A program made the position numbers and the translations under genes. Under the pieces are notes generated by a model. The model saw nothing but the letters and a program-made list of their open reading frames with translations. It ran no database searches and was not told the DNA's origin. From assembly GCA_949358305.1 (NCBI GenBank), contig OX442316.1, positions 12,338,001 to 12,402,000 on the forward strand: a DNA stretch of 64,000 nucleotides. The letters run 5' to 3'. The stretch is from Strigamia acuminata. Its lineage: Eukaryota; Arthropoda; Chilopoda; Geophilomorpha; Linotaeniidae. This document shows positions 1-14,950 of the stretch, piece by piece. Every line of letters starts with the position of its first letter. Positions within the stretch are counted from its first letter, which is position 1.

Positions 1-3000
1 TTTTTCCGAAATCGCACCCGACTTCAAACACCCATAAAAAGAAAACCATACACAGGAAACCTCCCAAACTTTTTTTGGCACTTCCTTGACTCATCCCTAA
101 GACACTCACCAAGTTTCAGCACCTCGCATCTTCAGATAATTGAGGTACACACTCCTAAACATTTCAAATTTTTCCGAAATCGCACCCGACTTCAAACACC
201 CATAAAAAGAAAACCATACACAGGAAACCTCCCAAACTTTTTTTGGCACTTCCTTGACTCATCCCTAAGACACTCACCAAGTTTCAGCACCTCGCACCTT
301 CAGATAATTGAGTTACACACTCCCAAACATTTCAAATTTTTCCGAAATCGCACCCGACTTCAAACACCCATAAAAAGAAAACCATACACAGGAAATCTCC
401 CAAACTTTTTTTGGCACTTCCTTGACTCATCCCTAAGACACTCACCAAGTTTCAGCACCTCGCACCTTCAGATAATTGAGTTACACACTCCCAAACATTT
501 CAAATTTTTCCGAAATCGCACCCGACTTCAAACACCCATAAAAAGAAAACCATACACAGGAAACCTCCCAAACTTTTTTTGGCACTTCCTTGACTCATCC
601 CTAAGACACTCACCAAGTTTCAGCACCTCGCACCTTCAGATACTCGAGTAACACGATCCCTAAAACTGTAACTTTTTTCGAATATATCAAATTTTTCCGA
701 AATCGCACCCTACTTCAAACACCGATAAAAAGAAAACTATACACAGGAAACCTCCCAAACTTTTTTTGGCACTTCCTTGACTCATCCCTAAGACACTCAC
801 CAAGTTTCAGCACCTCGCACCTTCAGATACTCGAGTAACACGATCCCTAAAACTGTAACCTTTTTCGAATATTTCAAATTTTTCCGAAATCGCACCGTAC
901 TTCAAACACCGATAAAAAGAAAACTATACACAGGAAACCTCCCAAACTTTTTTTGGCACTTCCTTGACTCATCCCTAAGACACTCACCAAGTTTCAGCAC
1001 CTCGCATCTTCAGATAATTGAGGTACACACTCCTAAACATTTCAAATTTTTCCGAAATCGCACCCGACTTCAAACACCCATAAAAAGAAAACCATACACA
1101 GGAAACCTCCCAAACTTTTTTTGGCACTTCCTTGACTCACCCCTAAGACACTCACCAAGTTTCAGCACCTCGCACCTTCAGATACTCGAGTAACACGATC
1201 CCTAAAACTGTAACCTTTTTCGAATATTTCAAATTTTTCCGAAATCGCACCCTACTTCAAACACCGATAAAAAGAAAACTATACACAGGAAACCTCCCAA
1301 ACTTTTTTTGGCACTTCCTTGACTCATCCCTAAGACACTCACCAAGTTTCAGCACCTCGCACCTTCAGATACTCGAGTAACACGATCCCAAAGACTGTAA
1401 CCTTTTTCGAATATTTCAAATTTTTCCGAAATCGCACCCTACTTCAAACACCGATAAAAAGAAAACTATACACAGGAAACCTCCCAAACTTTTTTTGGCA
1501 CTTCCTTGACTCATCCCTAAGACACTCACCAAGTTTCAGCACCTCGAATCTTCAGATAATTGAGGTACACACTCCTAAACATTTCAAATTTTTCCGAAAT
1601 CGCACCCTACTTCAAACACCGATAAAAAGAAAACTATACACAGGAAACCTCCCAAACTTTTTTTGGCACTTCCTTGACTCATCCCTAAGACACTCACCAA
1701 GTTTCAGCACCTCGCACCTTCAGATACTCGAGTAACACGATCCCTAAAACTGTAACCTTTTTCGAATATTTCAAATTTTTCCGAAATCGCACCCTACTTC
1801 AAACACCGATAAAAAGAAAACTATACACAGGAAACCTCCCAAACTTTTTTTGGCACTTCCTTGACTCATCCCTAAGACACTCACCAAGTTTCAGCACCTC
1901 GCATCTTCAGATAATTGAGGTACACACTCCTAAACATTTCAAATTTTTCCGAAATCGCACCCGACTTCAAACACCCATAAAAAGAAAACCATACACAGAA
2001 AACCTCCCAAACTTTTTTTGGCACTTCCTTGACTCATCCCTAAGACACTCACCAAGTTTCAGCACCTCGCACCTTCAGATACTCGAGTAACACGATCCCT
2101 AAAACTGTAACCTTTTTCGAATATTTCAAATTTTTCCGAAATCGCACCCTACTTCAAACACCGATAAAAAGAAAACTATACACAGGAAACCTCCCAAACT
2201 TTTTTTGGCACTTCCTTGACTCATCCCTAAGACACTCACCAAGTTTCAGCACCTCGCATTTTCAGATAATTGAGGTACACACTCCTAAACATTTCAAATT
2301 TTTCCGAAATCGCACCCGACTTCAAACACCCATAAAAAGAAAACCATACACAGGAAACCTCCCAAACTTTTTTTGGCACTTCCTTGACTCATCCCTAAGA
2401 CACTCACCAAGTTTCAGCACCTCGCACCTTCAGATAATTGAGTTACACACTCCCAAACATTTCAAATTTTTCCGAAATCGCACTTGACTTCAAACACCCA
2501 TAAAAAGAAAACCATACACAGGAAACCTCCCAAACTTTTTTTGGCACTTCCTTGACTCACCCCTAAGACACTCACCAAGTTTCAGCACCTCGCACCTTCA
2601 GATACTCGAGTAACACGATCCCTAAAACTGTAACCTTTTTCGAATATTTCAAATTTTTCCGAAATCGCACCCTACTTCAAACACCGATAAAAAGAAAACT
2701 ATACACAGGAAACCTCCCAAACTTTTTTTGGCACTTCCTTGACTCATCCCTAAGACACTCACCAAGTTTCAGCACCTCGCACCTTCAGATACTCGAGTAA
2801 CACGATCCCAAAGACTGTAACCTTTTTCGAATATTTCAAATTTTTCCGAAATCGCACCCTACTTCAAACACCGATAAAAAGAAAACTATACACAGGAAAC
2901 CTCCCAAACTTTTTTTGGCACTTCCTTGACTCATCCCTAAGACACTCACCAAGTTTCAGCACCTCGCACCTTCAGATACTCGAGTAACACGATCCCTAAA

Positions 3001-5300
3001 ACTGTAACCTTTTTCGAATATTTCAAATTTTTCCGAAATCGCACCCTACTTCAAACACCGATAAAAAGAAAACTATACACAGGAAACCTCCCAAACTTTT
3101 TTTGGCACTTCCTTGACTCATCCCTAAGACACTCACCAAGTTTCAGCACCTCGCACCTTCAGATACTCGAGTAACACGATCCCAAAGACTGTAACCTTTT
3201 TCGAATATTTCAAATTTTTCCGAAATCGCACCCTACTTCAAACACCGATAAAAAGAAAACTATACACAGGAAACCTCCCAAACTTTTTTTGGCACTTCCT
3301 TGACTCATCCCTAAGACACTCACCAAGTTTCAGCACCTCGCACCTTCAGATACTCGAGTAACACGATCCCTAAAACTGTAACCTTTTTCGAATATTTCAA
3401 ATTTTTCCGAAATCGCACCCTACTTCAAACACCGATAAAAAGAAAACTATACACAGGAAACCTCCCAAACTTTTTTTGGCACTTCCTTGACTCATCCCTA
3501 AGACACTCACCAAGTTTCAGCACCTCGCATCTTCAGATAATTGAGGTACACACTCCTAAACATTTCAAATTTTTCCGAAATCGCACCCGACTTCAAACAC
3601 CCATAAAAAGAAAACCATACACAGGAAACCTCCCAAACTTTTTTTGGCACTTCCTTGACTCATCCCTAAGACACTCACCAAGTTTCAGCACCTCGCATCT
3701 TCAGATAATTGAGGTACACACTCCTAAACATTTCAAATTTTTCCGAAATCGCACCCGACTTCAAACACCCATAAAAAGAAAACCATACACAGGAAACCTC
3801 CCAAACTTTTTTTGGCACTTCCTTGACTCATCCCTAAGACACTCACCAAGTTTCAGCACCTCGCACCTTCAGATAATTGAGTTACACACTCCCAAACATT
3901 TCAAATTTTTCCGAAATCGCACCCGACTTCAAACACCCATAAAAAGAAAACCATACACAGGAAATCTCCCAAACTTTTTTTGGCACTTCCTTGACTCATC
4001 CCTAAGACACTCACCAAGTTTCAGCACCTCGCACCTTCAGATAATTGAGTTACACACTCCCAAACATTTCAAATTTTTCCGAAATCGCACCCGACTTCAA
4101 ACACCCATAAAAAGAAAACCATACACAGGAAACCTCCCAAACTTTTTTTGGCACTTCCTTGACTCATCCCTAAGACACTCACCAAGTTTCAGCACCTCGC
4201 ACCTTCAGATACTCGAGTAACACGATCCCTAAAACTGTAACTTTTTTCGAATATATCAAATTTTTCCGAAATCGCACCCTACTTCAAACACCGATAAAAA
4301 GAAAACTATACACAGGAAACCTCCCAAACTTTTTTTGGCACTTCCTTGACTCATCCCTAAGACACTCACCAAGTTTCAGCACCTCGCACCTTCAGATACT
4401 CGAGTAACACGATCCCTAAAACTGTAACCTTTTTCGAATATTTCAAATTTTTCCGAAATCGCACCGTACTTCAAACACCGATAAAAAGAAAACTATACAC
4501 AGGAAACCTCCCAAACTTTTTTTGGCACTTCCTTGACTCATCCCTAAGACACTCACCAAGTTTCAGCACCTCGCATCTTCAGATAATTGAGGTACACACT
4601 CCTAAACATTTCAAATTTTTCCGAAATCGCACCCGACTTCAAACACCCATAAAAAGAAAACCATACACAGGAAACCTCCCAAACTTTTTTTGGCACTTCC
4701 TTGACTCACCCCTAAGACACTCACCAAGTTTCAGCACCTCGCACCTTCAGATACTCGAGTAACACGATCCCTAAAACTGTAACCTTTTTCGAATATTTCA
4801 AATTTTTCCGAAATCGCACCCTACTTCAAACACCGATAAAAAGAAAACTATACACAGGAAACCTCCCAAACTTTTTTTGGCACTTCCTTGACTCATCCCT
4901 AAGACACTCACCAAGTTTCAGCACCTCGCACCTTCAGATACTCGAGTAACACGATCCCAAAGACTGTAACCTTTTTCGAATATTTCAAATTTTTCCGAAA
5001 TCGCACCCTACTTCAAACACCGATAAAAAGAAAACTATACACAGGAAACCTCCCAAACTTTTTTTGGCACTTCCTTGACTCATCCCTAAGACACTCACCA
5101 AGTTTCAGCACCTCGAATCTTCAGATAATTGAGGTACACACTCCTAAACATTTCAAATTTTTCCGAAATCGCACCCTACTTCAAACACCGATAAAAAGAA
5201 AACTATACACAGGAAACCTCCCAAACTTTTTTTGGCACTTCCTTGACTCATCCCTAAGACACTCACCAAGTTTCAGCACCTCGCACCTTCAGATACTCGA
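1..5300. repeat. Higher-order duplication, offset 3569 bp
   Basis: Rare variants in the first ~1.7 kb recur exactly 3569 bp later: GGAAATCTCC (391 and 3960), CTTTTTTCGAATATATC (672 and 4241), GCACCGTAC (892 and 4461) and ACCTCGAATC (1541 and 5110). 3569 equals nine 168-bp plus eleven 187-bp monomers. The copies diverge near 1730 and 5300, where one has CCCTAAAACTG and the other CCCAAAGACTG. The left limit lies outside the window. Confidence 0.9.
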
Positions 5301-8162
5301 GTAACACGATCCCAAAGACTGTAACCTTTTTCGAATATTTCAAATTTTTCCGAAATCGCACCCTACTTCAAACACCGATAAAAAGAAAACTATACACAGG
5401 AAACCTCCCAAACTTTTTTTGGCACTTCCTTGACTCATCCCTAAGACACTCACCAAGTTTCAGCACCTCGAATCTTCAGATAATTGAGGTACACACTCCT
5501 AAACATTTCAAATTTTTCCGAAATCGCACCCGACTTCAAACACCCATAAAAAGAAAACCATACACAGGAAATCTCCCAAACTTTTTTTGGCACTTCCTTG
5601 ACTCATCCCTAAGACACTCACCAAGTTTCAGCACCTCGCACCTTCAGATAATTGAGTTACACACTCCCAAACATTTCAAATTTTTCCGAAATCGCACCCG
5701 ACTTCAAACACCCATAAAAAGAAAACCATACACAGGAAACCTCCCAAACTTTTTTTGGCACTTCCTTGACTCATCCCTAAGACACTCACCAAGTTTCAGC
5801 ACCTCGCACCTTCAGATACTCGAGTAACACGATCCCTAAAACTGTAACCTTTTTCGAATATATCAAATTTTTCCGAAATCGCACCCTACTTCAAACACCG
5901 ATAAAAAGAAAACTATACACAGGAAACCTCCCAAACTTTTTTTGGCACTTCCTTGACTCATCCCTAAGACACTCACCAAGTTTCAGCACCTCGCATCTTC
6001 AGATAATTGAGGTACACACTCCTAAACATTTCAAATTTTTCCGAAATCGCACCCGACTTCAAACACCCATAAAAAGAAAACCATATACAGGAAACCTCCC
6101 AAACTTTTTTTGGCACTTCCTTGACTCATCCCTAAGACACTCACCAAGTTTCAGCACCTCGCACCTTCAGATACTCGAGTAACACGATCCCTAAAACTGT
6201 AACCTTTTTCGAATATATCAAATTTTTCCGAAATCGCACCCTACTTCAAACACCGATAAAAAGAAAACTATACACAGGAAACCTCCCAAACTTTTTTTGG
6301 CACTTCCTTGACTCATCCCTAAGACACTCACCAAGTTTCAGCACCTCGCACCTTCAGATACTCGAGTAACACGATCCCAAAGACTGTAACCTTTTTCGAA
6401 TATTTCAAATTTTTCCGAAATCGCACCCTACTTCAAACACCGATAAAAAGAAAACTATACACAGGAAACCTCCCAAACTTTTTTTGGCACTTCCTTGACT
6501 CATCCCTAAGACACTCACCAAGTTTCAGCACCTCGAATCTTCAGATAATTGAGGTACACACTCCTAAACATTTCAAATTTTTCCGAAATCGCACCCGACT
6601 TCAAACACCCATAAAAAGAAAACCATACACAGGAAATCTCCCAAACTTTTTTTGGCACTTCCTTGACTCATCCCTAAGACACTCACCAAGTTTCAGCACC
6701 TCGCACCTTCAGATAATTGAGTTACACACTCCCAAACATTTCAAATTTTTCCGAAATCGCACCCGACTTCAAACACCCATAAAAAGAAAACCATACACAG
6801 GAAACCTCCCAAACTTTTTTTGGCACTTCCTTGACTCATCCCTAAGACACTCACCAAGTTTCAGCACCTCGCACCTTCAGATACTCGAGTAACACGATCC
6901 CTAAAACTGTAACCTTTTTCGAATATTTCAAATTTTTCCGAAATCGCACCCTACTTCAAACACCGATAAAAAGAAAACTATACACAGGAAACCTCCCAAA
7001 CTTTTTTTGGCACTTCCTTGACTCATCCCTAAGACACTCACCAAGTTTCAGCACCTCGCATCTTCAGATAATTGAGGTACACACTCCTAAACATTTCAAA
7101 TTTTTCCGAAATCGCACCCGACTTCAAACACCCATAAAAAGAAAACCATATACAGGAAACCTCCCAAACTTTTTTTGGCACTTCCTTGACTCATCCCTAA
7201 GACACTCACCAAGTTTCAGCACCTCGCACCTTCAGATACTCGAGTAACACGATCCCTAAAACTGTAACCTTTTTCGAATATTTCAAATTTTTCCGAAATC
7301 GCACCCTACTTCAAACACCGATAAAAAGAAAACTATACACAGGAAACCTCCCAAACTTTTTTTGGCACTTCCTTGACTCATCCCTAAGACACTCACCAAG
7401 TTTCAGCACCTCGCATCTTCAGATAATTGAGGTACACACTCCTAAACATTTCAAATTTTTCCGAAATCGCACCCGACTTCAAACACCCATAAAAAGAAAA
7501 CCATACACAGGAAACCTCCCAAACTTTTTTTGGCATTTCCTTGACTCACCCCTAAGACACTCACCAAGTTTCAGCACCTCGCACCTTCAGATACTCGAGT
7601 AACACGATCCCTAAAACTGTAACCTTTTTCGAATATTTCAAATTTTTCCGAAATCGCACCCGACTTCAAACACCCATAAAAAGAAAACCATACACAGGAA
7701 ACCTCCCAAACTTTTTTTGGCACTTCCTTGACTCATCCCTAAGACACTCACCAAGTTTCAGCACCTCGCACCTTCAGATACTCGAGTAACACGATCCCTA
7801 AAACTGTAACCTTTTTCGAATATTTCAAATTTTTCCGAAATCGCACCCTACTTCAAACACCGATAAAAAGAAAACTATACACAGGAAACCTCCCAAACTT
7901 TTTTTGGCACTTCCTTGACTCATCCCTAAGACACTCACCAAGTTTCAGCACCTCGCATCTTCAGATAATTGAGGTACACACTCCTAAACATTTCAAATTT
8001 TTCCGAAATCGCACCCGACTTCAAACACCCATAAAAAGAAAACCATACACAGGAAACCTCCCAAACTTTTTTTGGCACTTCCTTGACTCACCCCTAAGAC
8101 ACTCACCAAGTTTCAGCACCTCGCACCTTCAGATACTCGAGTAACACGATCCCTAAAACTGT

Positions 8163-11100
8163 AACCTTTTTCGAATATTTCAAATTTTTCCGAAATCGCA
8201 CCCGACTTCAAACACCCATAAAAAGAAAACCATACACAGGAAATCTCATAAACTTTTTTTGGCACTTCCTTGACTCATCCCTAAGACACTCACCAAGTTT
8301 CAGCACCTCGCACCTTCAGATAATTGAGTTACACACTCCCAAATATTTCAAATTTTTCCGAAATCGCACCCGACTTCAAACACCCATAAAAAGAAAACCA
8401 TACACAGGAAACCTCCCAAACTTTTTTTGGCACTTCCTTGACTCATCCCTAAGACACTCACCAAGTTTCAGCACCTCGCACCTTCAGATACTCGAGTAAC
8501 ACGATCCCTAAAACTGTAACCTTTTTCGAATATTTCAAATTTTTCCGAAATCGCACCCTACTTCAAACACCGATAAAAAGAAAACTATACACAGGAAACC
8601 TCCCAAACTTTTTTTGGCACTTCCTTGACTCATCCCTAAGACACTCACCAAGTTTCAGCACCTCGAATCTTCAGATAATTGAGGTACACACTCCTAAACA
8701 TTTCAAATTTTTCCGAAATCGCATCCGACTTCAAACACCCATAAAAAGAAAACCATACACAGGAAACCTCCCAAACTTTTTTTGGCACTTCCTTGACTCA
8801 TCCCTAAGACACTCACCAAGTTTCAGCACCTCGCACCTTCAGATACTCGAGTAACACGATCCCTAAAACTGTAACCTTTTTCGAATATTTCAAATTTTTC
8901 CGAAATCGCACCCTACTTCAAACACCGATAAAAAGAAAACTATACACAGGAAACCTCCCAAACTTTTTTTGGCACTTCCTTGACTCATCCCTAAGACACT
9001 CACCAAGTTTCAGCACCTCGCATCTTCAGATAATTGAGGTACACACTCCTAAACATTTCAAATTTTTCCGAAATCGCACCCGACTTCAAACACCCATAAA
9101 AAGAAAACCATACACAGGAAACCTCCCAAACTTTTTTTGGCACTTCCTTGACTCATCCCTAAGACACTCACCAAGTTTCAGCACCTCGCACCTTCAGATA
9201 ATTGAGTTACACACTCCCAAACATTTCAAATTTTTCCGAAATCGCACCCGACTTCAAACACCCATAAAAAGAAAACCATACACAGGAAACCTCCCAAACT
9301 TTTTTTGGCACTTCCTTGACTCATCCCTAAGACACTCACCAAGTTTCAGCACCTCGCATCTTCAGATAATTGAGGTACACACTCCTAAACATTTCAAATT
9401 TTTCCGAAATCGCATCCGACTTCAAACACCCATAAAAAGAAAACCATACACAGGAAACCTCCCAAACTTTTTTTGGCACTTCCTTGACTCATCCCTAAGA
9501 CACTCACCAAGTTTCAGCACCTCGCACCTTCAGATACTCGAGTAACACGATCCCTAAAACTGTAACCTTTTTCGAATATTTCAAATTTTTCCGAAATCGC
9601 ACCCGACTTCAAACACCCATAAAAAGAAAACCATACACAGGAAACCTCCCAAACTTTTTTTGGCACTTCCTTGACTCATCCCTAAGACACTCACCAAGTT
9701 TCAGCACCTCGCACCTTCAGATACTCGAGTAACACGATCCCTAAAACTGTAACCTTTTTCGAATATTTCAAATTTTTCCGAAATCGCACCCGACTTCAAA
9801 CACCCATAAAAAGAAAACCATACACAGGAAATCTCATAAACTTTTTTTGGCACTTCCTTGACTCATCCCTAAGACACTCACCAAGTTTCAGCACCTCGCA
9901 CCTTCAGATAATTGAGTTACACACTCCCAAATATTTCAAATTTTTCCGAAATCGCACCCGACTTCAAACACCCATAAAAAGAAAACCATACACAGGAAAC
10001 CTCCCAAACTTTTTTTGGCACTTCCTTGACTCATCCCTAAGACACTCACCAAGTTTCAGCACCTCGCACCTTCAGATACTCGAGTAACACGATCCCTAAA
10101 ACTGTAACCTTTTTCGAATATTTCAAATTTTTCCGAAATCGCACCCTACTTCAAACACCGATAAAAAGAAAACTATACACAGGAAACCTCCCAAACTTTT
10201 TTTGGCACTTCCTTGACTCATCCCTAAGACACTCACCAAGTTTCAGCACCTCGCATCTTCAGATAATTGAGGTACACACTCCTAAACATTTCAAATTTTT
10301 CCGAAATCGCACCCGACTTCAAACACCCATAAAAAGAAAACCATATACAGGAAACCTCCCAAACTTTTTTTGGCACTTCCTTGACTCATCCCTAAGACAC
10401 TCACCAAGTTTCAGCACCTCGCACCTTCAGATACTCGAGTAACACGATCCCTAAAACTGTAACCTTTTTCGAATATTTCAAATTTTTCCGAAATCGCACC
10501 CTACTTCAAACACCGATAAAAAGAAAACTATACACAGGAAACCTCCCAAACTTTTTTTGGCACTTCCTTGACTCATCCCTAAGACACTCACCAAGTTTCA
10601 GCACCTCGCATCTTCAGATAATTGAGGTACACACTCCTAAACATTTCAAATTTTTCCGAAATCGCACCCGACTTCAAACACCCATAAAAAGAAAACCATA
10701 CACAGGAAACCTCCCAAACTTTTTTTGGCACTTCCTTGACTCACCCCTAAGACACTCACCAAGTTTCAGCACCTCGCACCTTCAGATACTCGAGTAACAC
10801 GATCCCTAAAACTGTAACCTTTTTCGAATATTTCAAATTTTTCCGAAATCGCACCCTACTTCAAACACCGATAAAAAGAAAACTATACACAGGAAACCTC
10901 CCAAACTTTTTTTGGCACTTCCTTGACTCATCCCTAAGACACTCACCAAGTTTCAGCACCTCGCACCTTCAGATACTCGAGTAACACGATCCCAAAGACT
11001 GTAACCTTTTTCGAATATTTCAAATTTTTCCGAAATCGCACCCTACTTCAAACACCGATAAAAAGAAAACTATACACAGGAAACCTCCCAAACTTTTTTT

Positions 11101-14100
11101 GGCACTTCCTTGACTCATCCCTAAGACACTCACCAAGTTTCAGCACCTCGAATCTTCAGATAATTGAGGTACACACTCCTAAACATTTCAAATTTTTCCG
11201 AAATCGCATCCGACTTCAAACACCCATAAAAAGAAAACCATACACAGGAAACCTCCCAAACTTTTTTTGGCACTTCCTTGACTCATCCCTAAGACACTCA
11301 CCAAGTTTCAGCACCTCGCACCTTCAGATACTCGAGTAACACGATCCCTAAAACTGTAACCTTTTTCGAATATTTCAAATTTTTCCGAAATCGCACCCTA
11401 CTTCAAACACCGATAAAAAGAAAACTATACACAGGAAACCTCCCAAACTTTTTTTGGCACTTCCTTGACTCATCCCTAAGACACTCACCAAGTTTCAGCA
11501 CCTCGCATCTTCAGATAATTGAGGTACACACTCCTAAACATTTCAAATTTTTCCGAAATCGCACCCGACTTCAAACACCCATAAAAAGAAAACCATACAC
11601 AGGAAACCTCCCAAACTTTTTTTGGCACTTCCTTGACTCATCCCTAAGACACTCACCAAGTTTCAGCACCTCGCACCTTCAGATAATTGAGTTACACACT
11701 CCCAAACATTTCAAATTTTTCCGAAATCGCACCCGACTTCAAACACCCATAAAAAGAAAACCATACACAGGAAACCTCCCAAACTTTTTTTGGCACTTCC
11801 TTGACTCATCCCTAAGACACTCACCAAGTTTCAGCACCTCGCATCTTCAGATAATTGAGGTACACACTCCTAAACATTTCAAATTTTTCCGAAATCGCAT
11901 CCGACTTCAAACACCCATAAAAAGAAAACCATACACAGGAAACCTCCCAAACTTTTTTTGGCACTTCCTTGACTCATCCCTAAGACACTCACCAAGTTTC
12001 AGCACCTCGCACCTTCAGATACTCGAGTAACACGATCCCTAAAACTGTAACCTTTTTCGAATATTTCAAATTTTTCCGAAATCGCACCCTACTTCAAACA
12101 CCGATAAAAAGAAAACTATACACAGGAAACCTCCCAAACTTTTTTTGGCACTTCCTTGACTCATCCCTAAGACACTCACCAAGTTTCAGCACCTCGCATC
12201 TTCAGATAATTGAGGTACACACTCCTAAACATTTCAAATTTTTCCGAAATCGCACCCGACTTCAAACACCCATAAAAAGAAAACCATACACAGGAAACCT
12301 CCCAAACTTTTTTTGGCACTTCCTTGACTCACCCCTAAGACACTCACCAAGTTTCAGCACCTCGCACCTTCAGATACTCGAGTAACACGATCCCTAAAAC
12401 TGTAACCTTTTTCGAATATTTCAAATTTTTCCGAAATCGCACCCTACTTCAAACACCGATAAAAAGAAAACTATACACAGGAAACCTCCCAAACTTTTTT
12501 TGGCACTTCCTTGACTCATCCCTAAGACACTCACCAAGTTTCAGCACCTCGCACCTTCAGATACTCGAGTAACACGATCCCAAAGACTGTAACCTTTTTC
12601 GAATATTTCAAATTTTTCCGAAATCGCACCCTACTTCAAACACCGATAAAAAGAAAACTATACACAGGAAACCTCCCAAACTTTTTTTGGCACTTCCTTG
12701 ACTCATCCCTAAGACACTCACCAAGTTTCAGCACCTCGAATCTTCAGATAATTGAGGTACACACTCCTAAACATTTCAAATTTTTCCGAAATCGCATCCG
12801 ACTTCAAACACCCATAAAAAGAAAACCATACACAGGAAACCTCCCAAACTTTTTTTGGCACTTCCTTGACTCATCCCTAAGACACTCACCAAGTTTCAGC
12901 ACCTCGCACCTTCAGATACTCGAGTAACACGATCCCTAAAACTGTAACCTTTTTCGAATATTTCAAATTTTTCCGAAATCGCACCCTACTTCAAACACCG
13001 ATAAAAAGAAAACTATACACAGGAAACCTCCCAAACTTTTTTTGGCACTTCCTTGACTCATCCCTAAGACACTCACCAAGTTTCAGCACCTCGCATCTTC
13101 AGATAATTGAGGTACACACTCCTAAACATTTCAAATTTTTCCGAAATCGCACCCGACTTCAAACACCCATAAAAAGAAAACCATACACAGGAAACCTCCC
13201 AAACTTTTTTTGGCACTTCCTTGACTCATCCCTAAGACACTCACCAAGTTTCAGCACCTCGCACCTTCAGATAATTGAGTTACACACTCCCAAACATTTC
13301 AAATTTTTCCGAAATCGCACCCGACTTCAAACACCCATAAAAAGAAAACCATACACAGGAAACCTCCCAAACTTTTTTTGGCACTTCCTTGACTCATCCC
13401 TAAGACACTCACCAAGTTTCAGCACCTCGCACCTTCAGATAATTGAGTTACACACTCCCAAACATTTCAAATTTTTCCGAAATCGCACCCGACTTCAAAC
13501 ACCCATAAAAAGAAAACCATACACAGGAAACCTCCCAAACTTTTTTTGGCACTTCCTTGACTCATCCCTAAGACACTCACCAAGTTTCAGCACCTCGCAT
13601 CTTCAGATAATTGAGGTACACACTCCTAAACATTTCAAATTTTTCCGAAATCGCATCCGACTTCAAACACCCATAAAAAGAAAACCATACACAGGAAACC
13701 TCCCAAACTTTTTTTGGCACTTCCTTGACTCATCCCTAAGACACTCACCAAGTTTCAGCACCTCGCACCTTCAGATACTCGAGTAACACGATCCCTAAAA
13801 CTGTAACCTTTTTCGAATATTTCAAATTTTTCCGAAATCGCACCCTACTTCAAACACCGATAAAAAGAAAACTATACACAGGAAACCTCCCAAACTTTTT
13901 TTGGCACTTCCTTGACTCATCCCTAAGACACTCACCAAGTTTCAGCACCTCGCATCTTCAGATAATTGAGGTACACACTCCTAAACATTTCAAATTTTTC
14001 CGAAATCGCACCCGACTTCAAACACCCATAAAAAGAAAACCATACACAGGAAACCTCCCAAACTTTTTTTGGCACTTCCTTGACTCACCCCTAAGACACT

Positions 14101-14950
14101 CACCAAGTTTCAGCACCTCGCACCTTCAGATACTCGAGTAACACGATCCCTAAAACTGTAACCTTTTTCGAATATTTCAAATTTTTCCGAAATCGCACCC
14201 TACTTCAAACACCGATAAAAAGAAAACTATACACAGGAAACCTCCCAAACTTTTTTTGGCACTTCCTTGACTCATCCCTAAGACACTCACCAAGTTTCAG
14301 CACCTCGCACCTTCAGATACTCGAGTAACACGATCCCAAAGACTGTAACCTTTTTCGAATATTTCAAATTTTTCCGAAATCGCACCCTACTTCAAACACC
14401 GATAAAAAGAAAACTATACACAGGAAACCTCCCAAACTTTTTTTGGCACTTCCTTGACTCATCCCTAAGACACTCACCAAGTTTCAGCACCTCGAATCTT
14501 CAGATAATTGAGGTACACACTCCTAAACATTTCAAATTTTTCCGAAATCGCATCCGACTTCAAACACCCATAAAAAGAAAACCATACACAGGAAACCTCC
14601 CAAACTTTTTTTGGCACTTCCTTGACTCATCCCTAAGACACTCACCAAGTTTCAGCACCTCGCACCTTCAGATACTCGAGTAACACGATCCCTAAAACTG
14701 TAACCTTTTTCGAATATTTCAAATTTTTCCGAAATCGCACCCTACTTCAAACACCGATAAAAAGAAAACTATACACAGGAAACCTCCCAAACTTTTTTTG
14801 GCACTTCCTTGACTCATCCCTAAGACACTCACCAAGTTTCAGCACCTCGCATCTTCAGATAATTGAGGTACACACTCCTAAACATTTCAAATTTTTCCGA
14901 AATCGCACCCGACTTCAAACACCCATAAAAAGAAAACCATACACAGGAAA
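8163..14950. repeat. Higher-order repeat block, ~1588-bp unit
   Basis: The private variant AAATCTCATA occurs at 8241 and 9829, 1588 bp apart. ATCGCATCCG preceded by CCTCGAATC occurs at 11203 and 12791 (1588 bp) and again at 14547 (1756 bp, that is 1588 plus one 168-bp monomer). 1588 equals five A plus four B monomers. This shows local amplification of multi-monomer units, with gain of a single monomer in the last unit. Confidence 0.85.
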
